From Marisa cornuarietis (Eukaryota > Mollusca > Gastropoda > Architaenioglossa > Ampullariidae), in NCBI GenBank assembly GCA_004794655.1, contig SMMW01000565.1:2188001-2252000 (forward strand): 64,000 nucleotides of DNA, read 5' to 3'. Below the pieces are notes generated by a model. The model was not told the DNA's origin, ran no database searches, and saw only the letters and a program-made list of their open reading frames with translations. This document shows, in pieces, positions 11,301 through 22,640 of the stretch (its first letter is position 1; every line of letters begins with the position of its first letter). The translations under genes and the position numbers were made by a program.

Positions 11301-11994
11301 ACAGAAGCTGCATGTTAAAAGTGGGAGGAGAAAATCAAAATAACTCTCACGCCTCTTTGATATATTGGTTCGTTCATTCACACTGTTTAAACATGATTAA
11401 TATGAGCACATTGCAGAAAAAAAATAAAAGCTTAACTGAAATCATGTTACTAACTATAAGACGATGTCGCAAGTATATCATCATGAACAGAACACAAAAC
11501 AATAACCTCGTTTAAGTCTAGGGATTAAAAAAAAATATTCTTAGTTCTTTTATAGCCATAAATATGGGAACAGAAAGTGAATTCCATTTCTAACATTATG
11601 GACTTTTGGATACATAGGTCAGTGCCATGCTTCGGGAGTCACTCCACCCGCCTACTAGGCCTCGTTCTGGTTTCAAGATAATAACGGCCATTACTAAATC
11701 ACATCCTACACATTCACACACCCCACACGACGCACACTGGTTCCAGAAAATCTTGCTTCAACAGCCCTTCGTTAGGTCAACTGCCAGAATGACGACCTTG
11801 TGACCATTGATTGCGGGGAGGCTACTCAACATCCGAGAACTGGCCGAAGCTATTTTGTGTCCGCGGCGTTTGTTTATTGATTGCTTTCCCTACCAACCTT
11901 CAGTCTTTCGTCTCCGTCCTTTGGAGACCGTCTGTAGGTGTTGGAACAGGTAAAAACTCGAGGGGAACATCCAAACACCTTCCTTATAGCCTTT
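11301..11994. other. Noncoding interval
   Basis: Unique AT-rich sequence; nothing recognised. Confidence 0.5.
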
Positions 11995-12090
11995 CTTGAG
12001 TGAGTGAGTGAGTGAGTGAGTGAGTGAGTGAGTGAGTGAGTGAGTGAGTGAGTGAGTGAGTGAGTGAGTGAGTGAGTGAGTGAGTGAGTG
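11995..12090 (+). repeat. (TGAG)n microsatellite
   Basis: About 24 perfect TGAG tetramers. The opposite strand reads THSL repeats. The purity suggests high length polymorphism. Confidence 0.96.
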
Positions 12091-12699
12091 ATCTTCACGA
12101 TGTGGATGCTAACTTGAGACAGTCGACAGAGCTTGAGATAAGCAGGAAACAATGAAGCTTTCACGAGGACAGCAATTTCGTTTTAAGCTGACTCTCTGAG
12201 TGTGTGTGTGTGTGTGTTTTGATACCCTTGGCTATGGAGAAGCTCTATGTATTAGTGGCAATGGACCGAATACAAATCTGCGATTTCTGCGGCAGCTGTT
12301 GACCTCCAAAGTCAGCGCACAATTCTTCGCTTTCGATCCATGGGTACCTCCGAGTAGACTTACCTCAGTGTCATATACACAGATGGTCGCCATCTATCCT
12401 CTATCTCGCAGTCTCTCAGAGACACGCGCATATATGTACAAATACAATTACATGCATATGCACACACACACACACACAACTTCCTGTCGTGTAGCTACGC
12501 TGCCCACAGGTGGTGCGTCTAGGCACACGTTAGCACGTGAGAAGAAAGCAACTGGCAGGAAGGACGCGCAGACCAAAGCAACTCACGACGAGAATTAGAA
12601 CGAACAACACATAATAAGCTGTGCCTTATCTCCCCTTCCTTGCTCGATTTGGTGCGTGGGCTAGAAGATTTTCTTATCTCCCCTTTGCAAAAAAAAAAA

Positions 12700-12870
12700 A
12701 AAAACAAACTCGGAAGCTCCAGCCGCTCGGCGCGGGACGACGCCTAAAATTATTCAATAAGCCTCGAGTTTCCGGTGACTCCGCCGAACCTGGGATCGAA
12801 CTCTGCCCGTCTTGGGAGACGGGAATCGGGTCACGTGCCCAATGCCGTTCCCCGCCAACTTCGATTTCTT
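12700..12870 (-). mobile_element. tRNA-related SINE-like sequence, reverse orientation
   Basis: On the minus strand a B box-like GAGTTCGATCCCAGG follows a 7-bp anticodon-type stem, CCCGTCT/AGACGGG with a short loop. CGGCGGAGTCACCGGAAACTC and a T-run (A-run at 12690-12703 on the plus strand) come next. The A-box region (GGCATTGGGCACGTG) is degenerate. The acceptor stem cannot be formed, so it is not a tRNA gene. Confidence 0.5.
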
Positions 12871-13584
12871 TTTTTCCTTAGTTGGAAAGTTTAGACAGTA
12901 AACACGGTTTGATGAGACCAAAGGCCTACTTGAAGTCGTTACTTTGTCTGGACTTTGCTCCCTTAAGCAGTTTTGCAGACCCGTCTACGATGCTTTTTTT
13001 AAGTTAACTGACTCTGCGGGTAAAAGCCATCCATGAGTTGATTTTAGCTTAACTCCCCTTTTTTCCCTTACCCCTTCCCCTTCCCAACTACCTCCACCTT
13101 CACCTACATGGTTGTGATGTAGAGATTTTGAATTGCCTCCCAACCTGCGAGCTGAGCTTAGAGAAAGCGCCTTCAATCGATTCCTGTCTGTTTTCACATA
13201 AAACGCTTGATTGAGCTGAAGAACTTGCAAGTGGAGGGGAAGACACCTCACGGTTTTATCTGCCGCTTAATTAGAGCAAGAAAAACAGCATGGCAATTTT
13301 TTTTATGGGGCTGGCTGTTGTCACTGTGGTTAGTCGTCGATCGTGTCATCTGTTTCTTCTTGTTTACCACTCACTTTCTCTCTGTCCCCTCCCTTGCTCC
13401 CACCAACTCTTCCCTACTATCGGCTCCCCCTTTCTCTCTGTCTCGCTCTCCCTCTCTTTCACTCACTCACCCTCACTCACCCTCACTGTCACACAGTCTG
13501 ATATTTACCATATCTCTGGTAATTAGATATCTTGTTTAATTCATTAATATTCTGGATTAGCTCCTGGTCTCATCTTTTAAAGAC

Positions 13585-13765
13585 AGTGTTTCTGACAGCA
13601 TTTAGTTTTGAAGAAACTATTTCTGACAGCATTTTTTTTTGAAAGAAACTGTTTCTGAAAGCTTTTTTTTTTTAAAAAGAGATTGTTCCTCACCGCATTT
13701 TTTTAATAAAAAGATTAATTGCTTCTGACATTATTTTTAAAGACTAATTGTTTCTGACGTCTTTC
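13585..13765 (+). repeat. ~40-bp degenerate repeat with T-runs
   Basis: TTTCTGACAGCATTT followed by GAAGAAACTA-like sequence recurs four or five times with variable T-runs. It leads directly into the GT/GGGG array. Confidence 0.6.
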
Positions 13766-13784
13766 TGGCAGTGATGCGCACTAT

Positions 13785-15060
13785 CAGGGCGCGAGTGTGT
13801 GGGGTGTGGGTGTGTGGGGCGTGAGTGTGTGGGTGTGTGGGTGGGAAGTGAGTGTGTGGGGTGAGTGTGTGGGGTGAGTGCGTGGGGTGTGGGGGGTGCG
13901 AGTGTGTGAGGTATGAGTGTGGGGACATGAGTGCGTGGGGTGTGAGTGTGTGGTGTGTGTGGGGTGAGTGTGTGGAGTGTGTGTGGGGTGTGGGGATGTG
14001 AGTGTGTGGGGTGTGGGTGTGTGGGGCGTGAGTGTGTGGGTGTGAGTGTGTATGTGTGGGGTGTGAGTGTGTGGGGTGTGAGAGGGGGCGTGAGTGCGTG
14101 GGGCGTGAGTGTGTGGGTGTATGCGTGGGAAGTGAGTGTGTGGGGTGAGTGTGTGGGGTGAGTGGGTGGGGTGTGGGGGTGTGAGTGTGTGAGGTATGGT
14201 GTGGGGACATGAGTGCGTGGGGTGTGAGAGTGTGTGGGGTGTGTGGGGTGAGTGTGTGGAGTGTGTGTGGGGGTGTGAGTTTGTGTGGGGTGTGATTGTG
14301 TGTGGGGTGTGAGTGTGTGTGGGGTGTGAGTGTGTGTGGTGAGTGTGTGGTGTGTTGATGTTGGATGAGTGTGTGGAGTGTGTGTGTGTGGGGTGTGTGT
14401 ATGTGGAGTGAGTGTGTGGAGTGTGTGTGGGGGGTGTGAGTATGTGTGGGGGTGTGTGTATGTGGGGTGAGTGTGTGGAGTGTGTGGGGGTGTGTGAGTA
14501 TGTGTGGGATGTGACTGTGTGGGGTGTGATTGTGTGTGTGGGGGTGTGAGTGGGGTGTGAGTGTGTGTGGGGGGTTGTGGGGTGTATGTATGGGGTGTGA
14601 GTCTGTGTATGGTGTGTGTGAGTGGTGTGATGTGTGTGTGGTGTATGTGAGTGTGTGAGTGTGTGGTGTGTGTGTGAGTGTGTGGGGTGTGAGTGTGTGG
14701 GGGTGTGAGTGTGTGTAAGGGGTGTCACTGTGTAGGGTGTGAGTGTGTGAGAGGTGTATGCGTGGGGTGTGTGAGTGTGTAGGGTTTGAGTGTGCGGGGG
14801 GTGTGTGTGTGTGTGGGGGGTGTTTGAGTGTGTGGGGTGTGTGAGTGTGTAGGGTGTGAATGTGCGGTTTGTGTGTGGGGTGAGTGGGTGTGTGAGTAGG
14901 GTGTGAGTGTGCGGGGTGTGTGTGTGGTGAGTGGGGGTGTGAGTAGGGTGTGAGTGTGTGGGTTGTGTGTATAGGGCGTGAGTGTGTGGGTGTGTGAATG
15001 TGTAGGGTGAGTGTGCGGTGTGTGTGTGTGTGGGTGTATGTAGGGTTTGAGTGTGTGGGC
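13785..15060 (+). repeat. GT/GGGG-rich degenerate minisatellite, 1.3 kb
   Basis: Variants of GTGTGTGGGGTGTGAGT repeat throughout with GAGT and GCGT interruptions and no fixed period. The plus strand is G-rich, with hundreds of GGGG or GGG runs separated by short GT linkers. Long minus-strand frames of His/Thr/Pro (up to 314 codons) are artefacts of the missing stop codons. Confidence 0.9.
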
Positions 15061-16545
15061 TACGAGTCAGATGTTTTGTTTTTCTGTTTTAATTCACTGA
15101 CGCTATAAAGAGACGTCTCAAAATTTCTCCACCAAATACTTCACTCTGGAGACACTGATGAGCTAATAGGCTTGAATTTTCTGTAGTTGGCCGAAAAATT
15201 GTTTTCGTCTCTTTTTTGTGTGTGCTGTGGAGCCGAGATTCTTTCTGGACTGTAGAAGGTCTGGGGGATACACCGGTATAAAGACAAGCTGTAAGGAAAG
15301 ATTCAATGAAGTTAAAGAGAAATCGGTTGGCGAATATAATGAAGAGGCTATAATTATGGGAATTATTCTTTGTTGGACGTAAGGTAGTAAGATGCAACCT
15401 ACAAAAAAGGTTAGGAAGGAGAGGATGTAGTATAAGCTAATGAAAGATAAAGAATTATCAAGCAATAGGAAGCTATGAAAAATAAACATATTGAGAAAGA
15501 TGAATCTGTCTTTGCCTGTAAAACTTAGGAGAAAATGTATAAAAAAATATCAAGGCTAGATAAGCTGATCAACTCTAAGGGATAAAGTAATTATGTAATC
15601 AAATATCAGGAAAAATAAAAGAGTGAAATTTCAGGATAAAACAGCTAAAAAAAAGTCAGGGAAAATTAGCTGGAAAATGTTAGAGTACCGAGATAAAAAA
15701 AATATCAGAATAACTCGGTTAGAAAAATCAAAAAGAAAAATTAGATAGTACAACATCAGTATAGTACGTTACGAACATGTCAAGATAAATAAGCTAAAAT
15801 AGATAAATGAGTGTAAAATGCAAGAGACAAATAGGCGGGAAAGTATGAGATATAGATATATAGACTGCATTGTGAAGAATTTTTAATGACAACAACTTCG
15901 ACCTTTTTTTTTTTTTTTGAAAAGTCGTATGACTCGCGCTGTATTGACACAAGGCTGGGGAAGCTTTTTTCTTTCAAAGGCTGTTTGGATATTCATAACA
16001 TCATTCGCGGGCCATACACAACTCTTAAGTTAAAAATTACTTTCTGCAACATGTAGACTGTCAGCCAGCCTGGCACTGACTGTCCTCTGAGTGACCACAG
16101 AACAGACAGATGGTCCGCGGGAAACCGACGTGAAGCACACGTGTCTGACCAGTCATGTACTCATGTGTCCTGTCTATCCCATAATAGAAGTTCCTTACTT
16201 GTCCCTTAAAATGTATGTTATTACTCTGATTGATATCTTGATATAAATTTAAACTGCTACGAAGAAAATTTCTACATTTACTGAATTTCGAGGATCACCT
16301 GCGGCTGCCTTGGCAGGCCAAACCAAATAATTTCACAGGCCGGACATCCCCCACCCCTCTTCTAACAGATTCTTGCCATAGTCCAAAATATAAATGATTT
16401 CAAACCAATTCAACTAATGCAGTCAGTGTAATCGTTTAACCAATGATATTTTGATCACCATTGCAGCCGATTAAATCCATTGACCATCAAAATCCAAAAG
16501 GATTTTTTTTCATGGTACTTTTAGTCACGTCCATGGTGATGCCAT
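15061..16545. other. Noncoding AT-rich interval
   Basis: A-rich plus strand with loosely repeated AAAATATCAG/GATAAA words at 15520-15760 and a T17 run near 15905. No gene or mobile-element ends seen. Confidence 0.5.
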
Positions 16546-16720
16546 CAGGCTACGGAACAGGTTCTGGATGTTGATTCATGGGTAGCTATCACATTCCGGT
16601 CCGACGGCAACAAAGAAGGTATTGTGACTATGGTTTGTAGATATGCAAATGATGTCGAGACCTGAATAGATTTTGTCTCGAAAGGAAGCAAGCAGCTTCT
16701 GACGATTCTGACCTAACACA
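16546..16720 (+). mobile_element. Second copy of the 18.75-kb interspersed repeat
   Basis: GGTTCTGGATGTTGATT, AGCTATCA, GGTCCGACGGCAAC and GGTATTGTGACTATGGTTTG align in order with the 18.75-kb element. The tRNA-like head and the triplet tail are not recognisable. It is older or truncated. Confidence 0.5.
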
Positions 16721-18166
16721 TGAGTACTTCTGGAACGGTCCAGGTTTTCTTTCTACAGCCAACTGTTACAGAATACAGACCAGCTTTAATTATTCATGAT
16801 ACACTTACTCAACGTATCATCAGAGAGTGAGAAGGCTGTCGTCGTCGTCGTCGTCGTCGGCGAGTTTATTCTCCAGCCAATTCCTGGTTCACAGTGCTTG
16901 ACACAAATCCAGTGAACATTTTAATAAATTGTTTACCGAGAAAAGAAGCGCTGTTGTGGTGATAATGGTGATGGTGGTTAGTGATGTTTGCAACAATAAC
17001 AACAGCAACACATGCGCGCGGCAGGTAAAACAGAAAGATGTAGAAGGACTAGGTGAAGAGCTTACGGAGAAAGAAGGAGAAAATAGAGAGAAGAAACAGT
17101 AAAGTGTTTATCTGTGCAGGGAAGCCACGCGCGTGTAATTCGTGTCACATCACTTCATCACGTCAGTCGAGTGTTCTGTCAACACCGTCCCAGTGCTCCT
17201 TGCGGTCTCGCGTCAAAGTCTCGTTTGCACGAGAGGCCTTCGTGGGTTTACTTGTTACGGTTTTCACGTCTCCTGCTCACGAAGACGAGATTATCTTTCT
17301 TGCAGCTCCACAAGAGACCGCCATGAAGCCATCAGCCAAGGCCACCCGGAGTCACCAAATAATCCGAATCCAAACAGAAAACAAACATCAACATTCTTCG
17401 TCCTCCCACCCGCAAAAAAAAAAATATTATTCTCATATCGTATTTCCCAAAACACTAACATAAATGGTAATTCCACCAGATTAAAAGAACAATAAATTCG
17501 TAAGAATTTTGAAAAAAGAGCAATATGGCTCGATGACGCTTTCATCATTTCACAAAGTTTTTTTTTTCCGGAAGTCAGAAGATCACGTGTTTGATTAAAT
17601 CTGGGATGCACGACAGTCAGCGGGTTGGAAATCTAATCTCTCGTCATTCGCCTTATACTGATGTTTGTTTATTTTTGTTTTCATTATTTCCTTCTTTCTT
17701 TCTCTCTCATTTACTGTCTTCCTCCATTTCTTACTTCATTAGTAATTAATCAAGCTGTGACTCTCACACACAAAACCCTCTCTTTTTTCTTCTTTTTTTT
17801 TCTTTCTTCTCTCCCTGAAGCCCCTCAGGCAATAAGGAAAGGATGCAAGCTGGGTAAAACCTTGTCAGGCAGCTTAATGAGACCTCTGCGCGTGCGCAGT
17901 CTAAAAAGACCCACCGGGCGAAAATCTTTGACGCTAACTTAAACTGTTTGACCCGATCAGTAAGCACCGAGGGGCAGAACTCTGATGAGCTTTTATCATT
18001 GCTGTCATCTAGTTTCTCAGCTGTAGCTTATGCCGATATGAAAGATGGATACTTTTTTATATTTTTTATTTATTTATTTATTTTTTTAGAAAAAGGGGGA
18101 AAAAGGTGAGTCCCATGAGGTCGACACTGGAAGAATTTTGAAGAGTTTTGACGTTTCTATGTATTA
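16721..18166. other. Noncoding interval
   Basis: Includes a short (GTC)n at 16840, overlapping frames of 70-136 codons at 17053-17495 with no family similarity, and a unique GC-richer block at 17810-17960. Nothing is assigned. Confidence 0.45.
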
Positions 18167-18367
18167 ATGATCAGGATATTAATCATGGGAGATTTTAACT
18201 GTCCTTCCGTGGAGGAGATCGGCTGCGTAACTGGGCTGTCCCTTTCGGAAATGAACGGAAAGAAATTCATCCAACCTAATACGAGATTTCAGACGAGATT
18301 TCAGCAAGTCGTGACAAAGCATGCGCAAGGCACAAGACCAAAACACTCGGTATTCCAAGATCAATAA
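18167..18367 (+). pseudogene. LINE endonuclease-domain fragment (CR1/Jockey-like)
   Basis: The frame reads ILIMGDFNCPSV, then GKKFI, FQQVVTKHAQGTRPK and SVFQDQ. This resembles the apurinic-endonuclease domain of CR1/Jockey-type ORF2, where MGDFN.P is the conserved Asp/Asn motif and GKKF....QHV..PTRG follows. It is about 65 residues, with no reverse transcriptase next to it on either strand. A small truncated relic is the best reading. The GDFN match is specific; the rest is divergent. Confidence 0.6.
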
Positions 18368-18744
18368 CCAGTAATCGCCAGTAAATAAGCAGGCAGTGAG
18401 AAAACATTTTAGTCCTGATTGGAATCTCGATTTTTTTTACTTTTTTTTTTACCTTTTTTGTCCTGCCTGGCTGGATTCCCTGTCTTTGCAGTAAATTCCC
18501 CAGAGAGCAGCTCCTAGTGGAACAGAATTTGTGAACTGAACGACACCGTCATGGCTACTTGTACCCAGTGAGTCCACAAACTATTGGTAATTACTGGTAA
18601 TTTCTATTAGTTCGGGATGCTCAGGGAGACACCCGCCGCTAATTTGTATCCGGAAAGCAACTTAGTACCACCTCATAGCGCAACTGCATTAATGTATTTG
18701 ATTATCTCCCTTGCTGGCATTGTGCGGAGTTGTCTCCGCATGAT

Positions 18745-19025
18745 CTGCGATCGGTAGCGCAGCAGTCAAGTGGTCTAGAGTATAGGTTCTGGATGCTGAT
18801 TGTATCAGCAGTTATCAAATTATGGTCCAGCGGAAACGGAAAAGTATCATGACAATGGTTTTTCGGGGATGTCTTCTCTTACAAGATGAAGTGACCAACC
18901 AAGAGACATCAATCACTGGGCAGGCACACTGACACCATTATACAAATGAATCCACACAGCAACAGTAACTATGGCTGCTGCAAATACAGAAACTACTACT
19001 ACTACTAATAGTAATAAATATTTTA
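18745..19025 (+). mobile_element. Interspersed repeat with tRNA-like A box (third SINE-type family)
   Basis: TAGCGCAGCAG fits the A-box pattern. It is followed by GGTTCTGGATGCTGATT and CCAGCGGAAACGGAAAAGTA. The tail ends in ACTACTACTACTACTAATAG, a simple-repeat tail common in SINEs. A second diverged copy at 16.5 kb shares the middle block. The B box is weak, so tRNA ancestry is only probable. Confidence 0.5.
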
Positions 19026-19276
19026 TTTGAAAAGTGTCTGATCCTCAAGGAAATTTCATGTGTACTACAGTAAAAAAGACTCTGTCAGTATTACAAGCAA
19101 AGTAAGGAAGGAAAGCAGTGAAGCAAACATGAATACTTAAATGAAAGGCAAATAAATAGTCAGCATATAGAGCCAAGAGAAATGGAGGACCGAACTGCAA
19201 ACAAAGACAGAAAGAAGAATAAGGAAGAAGGGTCTCAGAGGAAATCTTCAAAGAAAAATGGCAAGATTGAGTTAAA

Positions 19277-19475
19277 CATTTCCGCTCAAACTTTCGAGTT
19301 GCAAGACAATCGTTTTCTTATAATCACAGCTGAATAACACTACCAATGTCCGAAATCGTTTCTGTTCAAATTTTTGGGTTTCAAACAAACCATTTACTTA
19401 CAATCATGTCTAAGAGACGGATGCGCATCGATCCGAAGAGGCTGAAGCCCGAAATTTTGAACAGAAACGATTCAG
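19277..19475. repeat. 80-bp direct repeat pair plus inverted copy
   Basis: 19277-19326 and 19357-19406 are similar 50-bp direct repeats (CGTTTCTGTTCAAATTTTTG against CATTTCCGCTCAAACTTTCG). The inverse of the second occurs at 19446-19474 (AAATTTTGAACAGAAACG). The layout suggests the subterminal repeats of a degraded transposon, but no clear ends are seen. Confidence 0.55.
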
Positions 19476-20107
19476 AATGTCGGGTATCTAGCATTTAAAC
19501 ATAACTTGCAATTTCACTTTGCACATCGAAGTAAAGGCTGGGGCAAAAAGTTAAAAATACATGGAACAAGAAATAAAAAACGAAAATAAACGGAACAAAG
19601 TCGAAACCTTTGAACCTGAAAACGTCAACGGTTCAAAGGACATGTATGTCAAAGCTATTGCACGATCAGTGGCGCCGTTTTCTAACATTCACTGTTAAAT
19701 AATTTTTGGTGATAAAGCGATTAATACTCTATTCAGTTACCAACAAAATGTAATCTTTGTGAACATTTGCTTTCCGTTGTGGAAGAGGAAAAGGAAGGAC
19801 ATAAACAAGCCGCTCATTTCTCTGGTGATCAAGTTCCGTCAAATCGTACCACAAGGGAAGAAAAGTAGAAGAAATTGGTTATCAATTGCCGTTTACGTGT
19901 TGTTATATTATCAGGGTAGAACAGATCCACCTAGATCGGGATGGTCCATGATGAATTATGGGAGGAAGTGGCATAAATGTTTGTGTCAGCCGAGACTGGG
20001 CGTTATTCAGCGCGAGCGAACGTCGGGATCACGATCGTTTACGTCACGTCTCCCCAGGACAGAAGACGACGTGAAGCAGCAGGCAGTTAGAGTCAGGTTA
20101 CCCCTAG

Positions 20108-20302
20108 CTGGGGTGGTGTGCATGAGCAATCTTAAATACGAAAGTTAAGGTTAAGCTTGCTGACTTAAAGCACAGCAAATGGGTGTAAGGTTACTTTTTA
20201 TGTCAACGGTAAAGTTGGTTTATGCACATCGGCGTCAATGTTCGCTAAGCACAAGCTTAGCTGTCGAACTTAAATTTAAGTTCGCTCATGCACACCATCC
20301 CT
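20108..20302. mobile_element. MITE with TGGTGTGCATGAGC terminal inverted repeats
   Basis: Left arm CTGGGGTGGTGTGCATGAGC (20108-20127) is matched by an inverted right arm ending near 20302 (CCAGGGATGGTGTGCATGAG on the minus strand). Similarity continues inside through CTTAAAT and AAGCTTG segments. The core has no open frame. Target duplication and superfamily are unclear. The left end lies inside a 129-codon open frame (19759-20148), which argues against that frame being a gene. Confidence 0.65.
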
Positions 20303-20769
20303 GGTCCTTGGATGTTGAACTCGGCGTTCAGAGTTAACAGTGCAATATCTCACATTCTAGATTTCGCACTGACCCGTGCCATGCCACTGACTGTCAAAAA
20401 TATACAACAGGACATATTACATGTAGCGGAATGGCAGTATATCATGAAATCGGATGTTACTGTAAGTGTTGGCGTGTCGCAGAATATCGGTACGAAACAA
20501 TATACGACAGGCACATCGCAAGATAAATCGAGAGACATATCAAGGCAGATTCCATGACATGAATATCTTGCCAAGAATCTTGCAAATCTCAGAAGAATTA
20601 CACATTGTCAAGATGTCGCAAGAATACTCACAAATCATATCTCAGGACACCAACATATACAAAAAAAATTGACATATCACCACATCGCAAGAATGCTGAC
20701 ATATCTCCAACAGATCCCCCTGACAGAGGGTAAAACCCTTCTCTCCCCCCCCCCCCGCGTCTGGCACTC

Positions 20770-21080
20770 GGTGTGCGTGACCTTCGCCCTTCATCGCACC
20801 CGCCTGGACAGGTTAAAGGCAGCCGCTCTAGTGGAGGTCAGCGCCATCTGCTGGCAAAAGTTCTGCCGCCTCGGAAAAAAGGTCTTTGCCAATCAGCCGA
20901 CGATTGCGACAGGCAGAGAGCCCGTTTTATCCGCACTGCGTGCCTCGTACCATGCAAATTAGTGCGCACAAGCCTGGCCTGATAAGCCCGGGTGGCGGCG
21001 GAATCTCGGATGACATACCGGCTGTCGCGCGCAAGAAACCGTTGCCCTTTAATTACGTTTCTGCAGGAGCGTGATTATCG
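20770..21080 (+). promoter_or_regulatory. Candidate conserved regulatory block C
   Basis: A 300-bp GC-rich, repeat-free island with an octamer/POU-type ATGCAAATTAG (20952-20962), GATA-type CTGATAAG (20979-20986) and CTTTAATTACG (21047-21057). Short overlapping open frames do not resemble any protein. Motif density is the only evidence. Confidence 0.3.
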
Positions 21081-21384
21081 AAGCACAAGCAGACCTCCAG
21101 CTCTTACCTCGGATTCTCGATAAGCTTGGTGTTGGTGTTTGGTGCCAGAAGACAACTCGGTGCTAGAATGCAACTTTGTGAGCGATTTATTGTAAACCAC
21201 TATGTAACCACGTTTCGAAAAAGACCGAAGACCCATCTGTTTATTTTAAGATGGACTTAAACTTAACCAATCAAGAAACACTTCTGTCTTTATTTTTTAT
21301 TTTCCTGGCGTTTTATCTATTTATTTACTTTATTTTTTTCTTATTTTTTCATTTATTTTGTTTTTGCTGCGCATTATAAATGGA

Positions 21385-21458
<74 letters not shown>
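21385..21458 (+). repeat. (ATC)n microsatellite
   Basis: About 25 uninterrupted ATC triplets. It gives poly-Ile and poly-Asp frames on opposite strands with no coding support. Confidence 0.95.
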
Positions 21459-21600
21459 CGAGGTCCAGAAGACAATTTACGAGGGCCAAAAGACAGCCGG
21501 TGACTTTTGAAAGACGATTTGCACGCCTGGAGGTGGGCCACGGAGATGAGCTGATCAGTGTTCACTTGCTTCTTGTTCGCACAAATATCTCAATATCTCA

Positions 21601-21612
21601 ATGTGTATGTGT

Positions 21613-21658
<46 letters not shown>
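21601..21658 (+). repeat. (GT)n microsatellite
   Basis: Nearly pure GT after a short GTATGT start. Confidence 0.95.
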
Positions 21659-21659
<1 letters not shown>

Positions 21660-21699
21660 CGCGTTTGTTAAATCAGCCCAGGTATACACACTTTCTACT

Positions 21700-22640
21700 G
21701 TACAGTGCATGTCTATAAATTCTACGATGGGATGGGTATGAATGGATAGGTGATTGTATGTATGAGAGGATGAACCCTATATGCTCACCTTGAGTGACAA
21801 TGGCTGAAATGGCCTTAAGTCAATAAAATGTTCGAGTTCACCCTCCTATAGCTTTCCTATTTACCAGCTTGGTTGACGAAGGTGTGCACCGCTGCACTGA
21901 ACAACACTTACAAACAGCAAGGAAGTGCATACAGTTAATGGTGTAATGGTTGCAGGCAAAGCTACCTAAGATCCAGAACGACTGGGACAAGGCTGGAGAC
22001 GGCTGTAAAATAGGTTAGCTTACACCTCTTAGTGTCAGAGATCCATTAAGGTGGTGGTTACCTGCAGAAACATTTTCTGAAAATACTGCGTTCGTGACTT
22101 GTCTTTTTTTTTTCTTTCCCTGATGTGGAGAAAGAAGAATGTAAAGGTTTTGCCACAGCGCTGTGCTGTGAAACGCCACGCCTTTTCTGTTTTTCTTTCT
22201 TGCTAGTTTCTGTGTGCAAGTAAGTCTGATTCTTTTGCTTATTCAACATACTGTCATTCTATACACACGTTTTAAGTACAGAAAGGTGCCACGACAAATG
22301 CAAGAAAATTGCGTGAAAGTAATTGTAAAAAACATGATCTTACAGGTCTGGGATTCTCCTCTCTGTATTGGCAAGCAGAGCAGAGCTCACGTTTCACATC
22401 AGCAAGACAGGTTCGGTACTACGAGGGACCACGGATGTGTATAGATGGATTGCTGTCTGTCTACCGAGACCAACGCTGAGCCTCTTGCGAAGTTCTCCGC
22501 TGTTAGTCTCGGCGAGCCTTAACAATGAATGTGAATAAACCGGAAGCTTTGTCGTCCACAGCCTCGTTCTAGTAGTTAAACTGAAACGTGACTAAACCCG
22601 AATCTTTTTCGTCCAAAACCTGGTTTTATGACTTCACTGA
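21700..22640. other. Noncoding interval
   Basis: Unique sequence; no frames, repeats or boxes that I can support. Confidence 0.45.

Noticed and set aside
13737..14728. Minus-strand frame of 314 codons of His, Thr and Pro
   Set aside because: It is a direct translation of the GT/GGGG array and has no non-repetitive content.
19759..20148. Plus-strand frame of 129 codons
   Set aside because: Its end lies inside the MITE at 20108, its composition is unremarkable and no domain is recognisable.
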